NCBI GenBank assembly: GCA_016191335.1
Contig: JACPOW010000128.1
Span: 1-40,550, forward strand
Length of the DNA stretch: 40,550 nt
Direction of reading: 5' to 3'
DNA from: Elusimicrobiota bacterium
GTDB lineage: Bacteria; Elusimicrobiota; Elusimicrobia; UBA1565; UBA9628
Shown: one piece after another, positions 38,700 through 40,550 of the stretch
How the letters are laid out: every line of letters begins with the position of its first letter
Numbering within the stretch: the stretch's first letter is position 1
Notes under the pieces: generated by a model
The model's database searches: none
Seen by the model: only the letters and a program-made list of their open reading frames with translations
What the model was told of the DNA's origin: nothing
Made by a program: the position numbers and the translations under genes

Positions 38700-40550
38700 T
38701 CAGCCGAGCCAGAGCGACTGGCCGTACTCCTCGCGCCGCCAGCCGCGAGCCAGGCTCAGGAAGCCTTCGAGGACCCTCTTCATGCGCCCGGCGTCGGTCT
38801 CTCCGGCCGGCGCCGGACCGAGCTTTCGATCCACGCGCTCGACGAGGTCCGGGGGGAGGGCGTCGAAGTCCGCCTTCGATCCGGCGGGGTCTCCGAGCGC
38901 CGCCTTCGCCAGGCCGCGGTCGACGAGGACCCACACGCCGAGCGGCGGCCGGCGCAGGTCCTCGAGCGCTTCTTCATGTAGGCCGAGCGAGCGCTTGGCC
39001 TCCGCGCGCCACACATAAGCCTCGAGGTCGCCGGGAAAAAGCCGCAGGGCGAGGTCGAGCGCCTCCAGGGCCTCCGCGGCCCTGCCGAGCATCAGCAGCG
39101 CCGCGCCCCGCCAGCAGTAGGCGTGGGGGGAGTTCAGCGCGCAGGCGCGGTCCAGGCGCTCGAGGGCCTTCGCGTGATCGCCGAGCCACAGGTCGAAGGC
39201 CGCGCGCCAGGCCAGGAGCAGGCCCTCGTCGGCGGCCGGCACGACGCGGGCCGCGCGTTCCATCTCCGCGAACGCGTCCTCGCGCCGGCCGAGGACGAGA
39301 CGGGCCTCGGCGAGGAGCGCGTTCGCCCGCCAGTCGGCGGGCTCGCGCGCCGCGGCGAGCGCCAGCCACTCCGCCGCCTTGGGGACGGGCCCCCCGATGA
39401 GGCACAGGCGTCCGGCCATCAGGTACATCCAGCCGTAGCGCTCGCGCGCCGTCCCGGCGCGGAGGCCGAAGCGCTCCAGCGCGCCGGGCGCGCCCAGGAC
39501 GACCCGGTAATAATCGAGCCACGGCCGACGCGCCGGGGACTTGAGGGCGCGTTCCAGGTCCCGGACGAGCCGGCGCTGCCGCGAGGTCCGCGTCGTCCAA
39601 TCCTCCCAGTCCCAGGGGTTGGCGAGGCCCCAGACCTCGGGCTGCCCCGGCCCGTCGTCGAGGATGAGCTCCGCCAGGGCGAGGGCCTCGTCGTAGCGGC
39701 GCAGGCCCATCAGCGCCTTGAAGCGGTCGATCGAGCGCTCCGGCGCCGCGTCGAGGAGGAGCGCCAGCGTCCTCTCCCGCGCGCGCAGACGGCCTTCGAG
39801 CCGCTCAAGCTTCTCGCGCAGGCGCAGCTCCTCGACCGAGCCGGGCTCTCCGGCCCGCTCGCGCGCGCGCACGGTCGCGGCGAGCTCGCGGCCGAGCGCC
39901 GCGCCGGCGGGATCGAGGCGGCCCGCCGCGCGCAGCAGACGCTCGGCCTCCGCCAGGCGGCCGGCGGACTCGCGCGCCCAGGCGCGCGCGCGCAGGGCCT
40001 CGGCGAGCCCGCGGCGCGTCTCCTCGTCGCGGGGAGCGAGGCGCAGCGCCTCGCGCAGGACCTTCTCCGCCGCGTCCGGGGCGTCCGCCGCCAGCAGGTC
40101 CCGGCCGCGCGCGCGCAGGGACTCGACGAGCTCCCGGCGGATGCGCCCGTCGGCGGGGAGGACCTCGAGCGCCCGTCTCAGCTCGCCGCGCGAGCGCAGG
40201 GCCTCGGCCAGCGCCCGCGTCAGGTCCGCGTCGCCGGGCGCGAGCCTCCTCGCCGCGCGCAGAGCGGCGACGGTGCCGCGCGCGCTCAGCCGCCGGATCC
40301 TCTCGGCCCTCGCGGCGCGCCGGCGGGCGAGCGCGGCTTCCGCGCTTTCCCGCTGGGCCGCGTCGAGCGCGCTCCGGACCTCGCGGAGGTCGGCGCGGAC
40401 CGCGCCGTCGCGGGGGGCGCGTGAGAGGGTCTTCTCCGCGGCTTCCGGCCGGCCGGCCCGGAGCTCGGCGCGCGCGCGGGCGCGCAGCGCGGCGGCCAGG
40501 TCGCGGCGGGCCGCGCCCGTCGGCGCCCGGCGCAGGAGCCTCTCCGCCTC
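38700..40550 (-). CDS. TPR/helical-repeat protein, 5' end off window
   Basis: The frame is open from the right edge to the TGA at 38702-38700: 616 residues are visible, and the start lies beyond 40550. The part nearest the stop (about the last 390 residues) has clear tetratricopeptide-like repeats, such as AKALERLDRACALNSPHAYC, RAAEALEALDLALRLFPGDLEAY and EEALEDLRR. The part nearest the edge is made of Ala/Arg-rich repeats with the pattern AEKVLREALRLAPRD-E--RGLAEALRARA, a more degenerate form of the same unit. The first start codon inside the window is a GTG at 39872, but upstream codons continue the repeat in frame, so it is internal. A scaffold role is likely; the partner is unknown. Confidence 0.8.
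   Translation of the reverse strand, partial: EAERLLRRAPTGAARRDLAAALRARARAELRAGRPEAAEKTLSRAPRDGAVRADLREVRSALDAAQRESAEAALARRRAARAERIRRLSARGTVAALRAARRLAPGDADLTRALAEALRSRGELRRALEVLPADGRIRRELVESLRARGRDLLAADAPDAAEKVLREALRLAPRDEETRRGLAEALRARAWARESAGRLAEAERLLRAAGRLDPAGAALGRELAATVRARERAGEPGSVEELRLREKLERLEGRLRARERTLALLLDAAPERSIDRFKALMGLRRYDEALALAELILDDGPGQPEVWGLANPWDWEDWTTRTSRQRRLVRDLERALKSPARRPWLDYYRVVLGAPGALERFGLRAGTARERYGWMYLMAGRLCLIGGPVPKAAEWLALAAAREPADWRANALLAEARLVLGRREDAFAEMERAARVVPAADEGLLLAWRAAFDLWLGDHAKALERLDRACALNSPHAYCWRGAALLMLGRAAEALEALDLALRLFPGDLEAYVWRAEAKRSLGLHEEALEDLRRPPLGVWVLVDRGLAKAALGDPAGSKADFDALPPDLVERVDRKLGPAPAGETDAGRMKRVLEGFLSLARGWRREEYGQSLWLG

Noticed and set aside
39123-40424. 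433-codon plus-strand frame
   Set aside because: Antisense to the repeat protein, whose repeats continue in frame across the whole stretch.

Overview
The window is about 70% GC and densely packed with genes on both strands. No intergenic gap exceeds about 190 bases. It reads as chromosomal DNA from a Gram-negative-type bacterium: it has a BamA-type outer-membrane barrel, SppA, exported proteins with signal peptides, a lipoprotein and c-di-GMP enzymes. One protein carries a pseudopilin-like head of a style I associate with Elusimicrobiota, which have many such prepilins. A GC-rich Elusimicrobiota lineage is my best guess (about 0.6), from recall of protein style and not from any search. I saw no IS element, phage, CRISPR array or rRNA.

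Layout. 1-332 is the 3' part of tmRNA (ssrA), with its 5' end off the window. 338-5910 (+) is a tight run: diguanylate cyclase, a second diguanylate cyclase broken by a 49-bp tandem duplication, sppA, a membrane protein, nnrE and a cyclophilin lipoprotein. 5912-7604 (-) holds an RDD membrane protein fused to a pilin-like head, then tilS. 7620-12101 (+) has its own promoter and encodes two paralogous exported proteins that share an N-terminal module but have unrelated C-termini, a small membrane protein, and a GNAT-TPR-kinase-remnant fusion. 12122-15917 contains an exported cysteine-peptidase-like protein, a DUF2267 protein and an exported ankyrin-caspase protein. 15999-18002 (+) is a response regulator followed by fixC and fixX. 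18068-20055 (+) is a secreted putative metallopeptidase with an HEXXGH motif plus a small secreted partner.

20063-25189 (-) holds a His-rich small membrane protein, the outer-membrane barrel protein, queG, greA, a biotin-protein ligase, nadC and a DUF502 protein, many joined by 4-base overlaps. amtB (25230-26546) diverges from it. An AT-rich palindromic promoter region follows, then uvrB with an upstream pilin-like gene (-), a DEAD-box helicase (+), a small secreted protein (-), an aldo/keto reductase and MFS exporter pair (+), a small membrane protein, a large DUF4175-like coiled-coil membrane protein, a 72-bp palindromic REP/MITE-like element, a CpXC protein and a CCA-adding enzyme. A helical-repeat protein (-) runs off the right edge.

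Two themes run through the window. First, many first-in-unit genes have a TANNNT -10 hexamer exactly 6 bases (5-7) before the start codon. This is the geometry of leaderless mRNAs, and it repeatedly predicts the correct start codon, including GTG. Second, there is an unusual number of exported proteins with peptidase-like active-site motifs: caspase, a caspase-like His/Cys pair, a papain-like His/Asn-Cys pair, HEXXGH and SppA.
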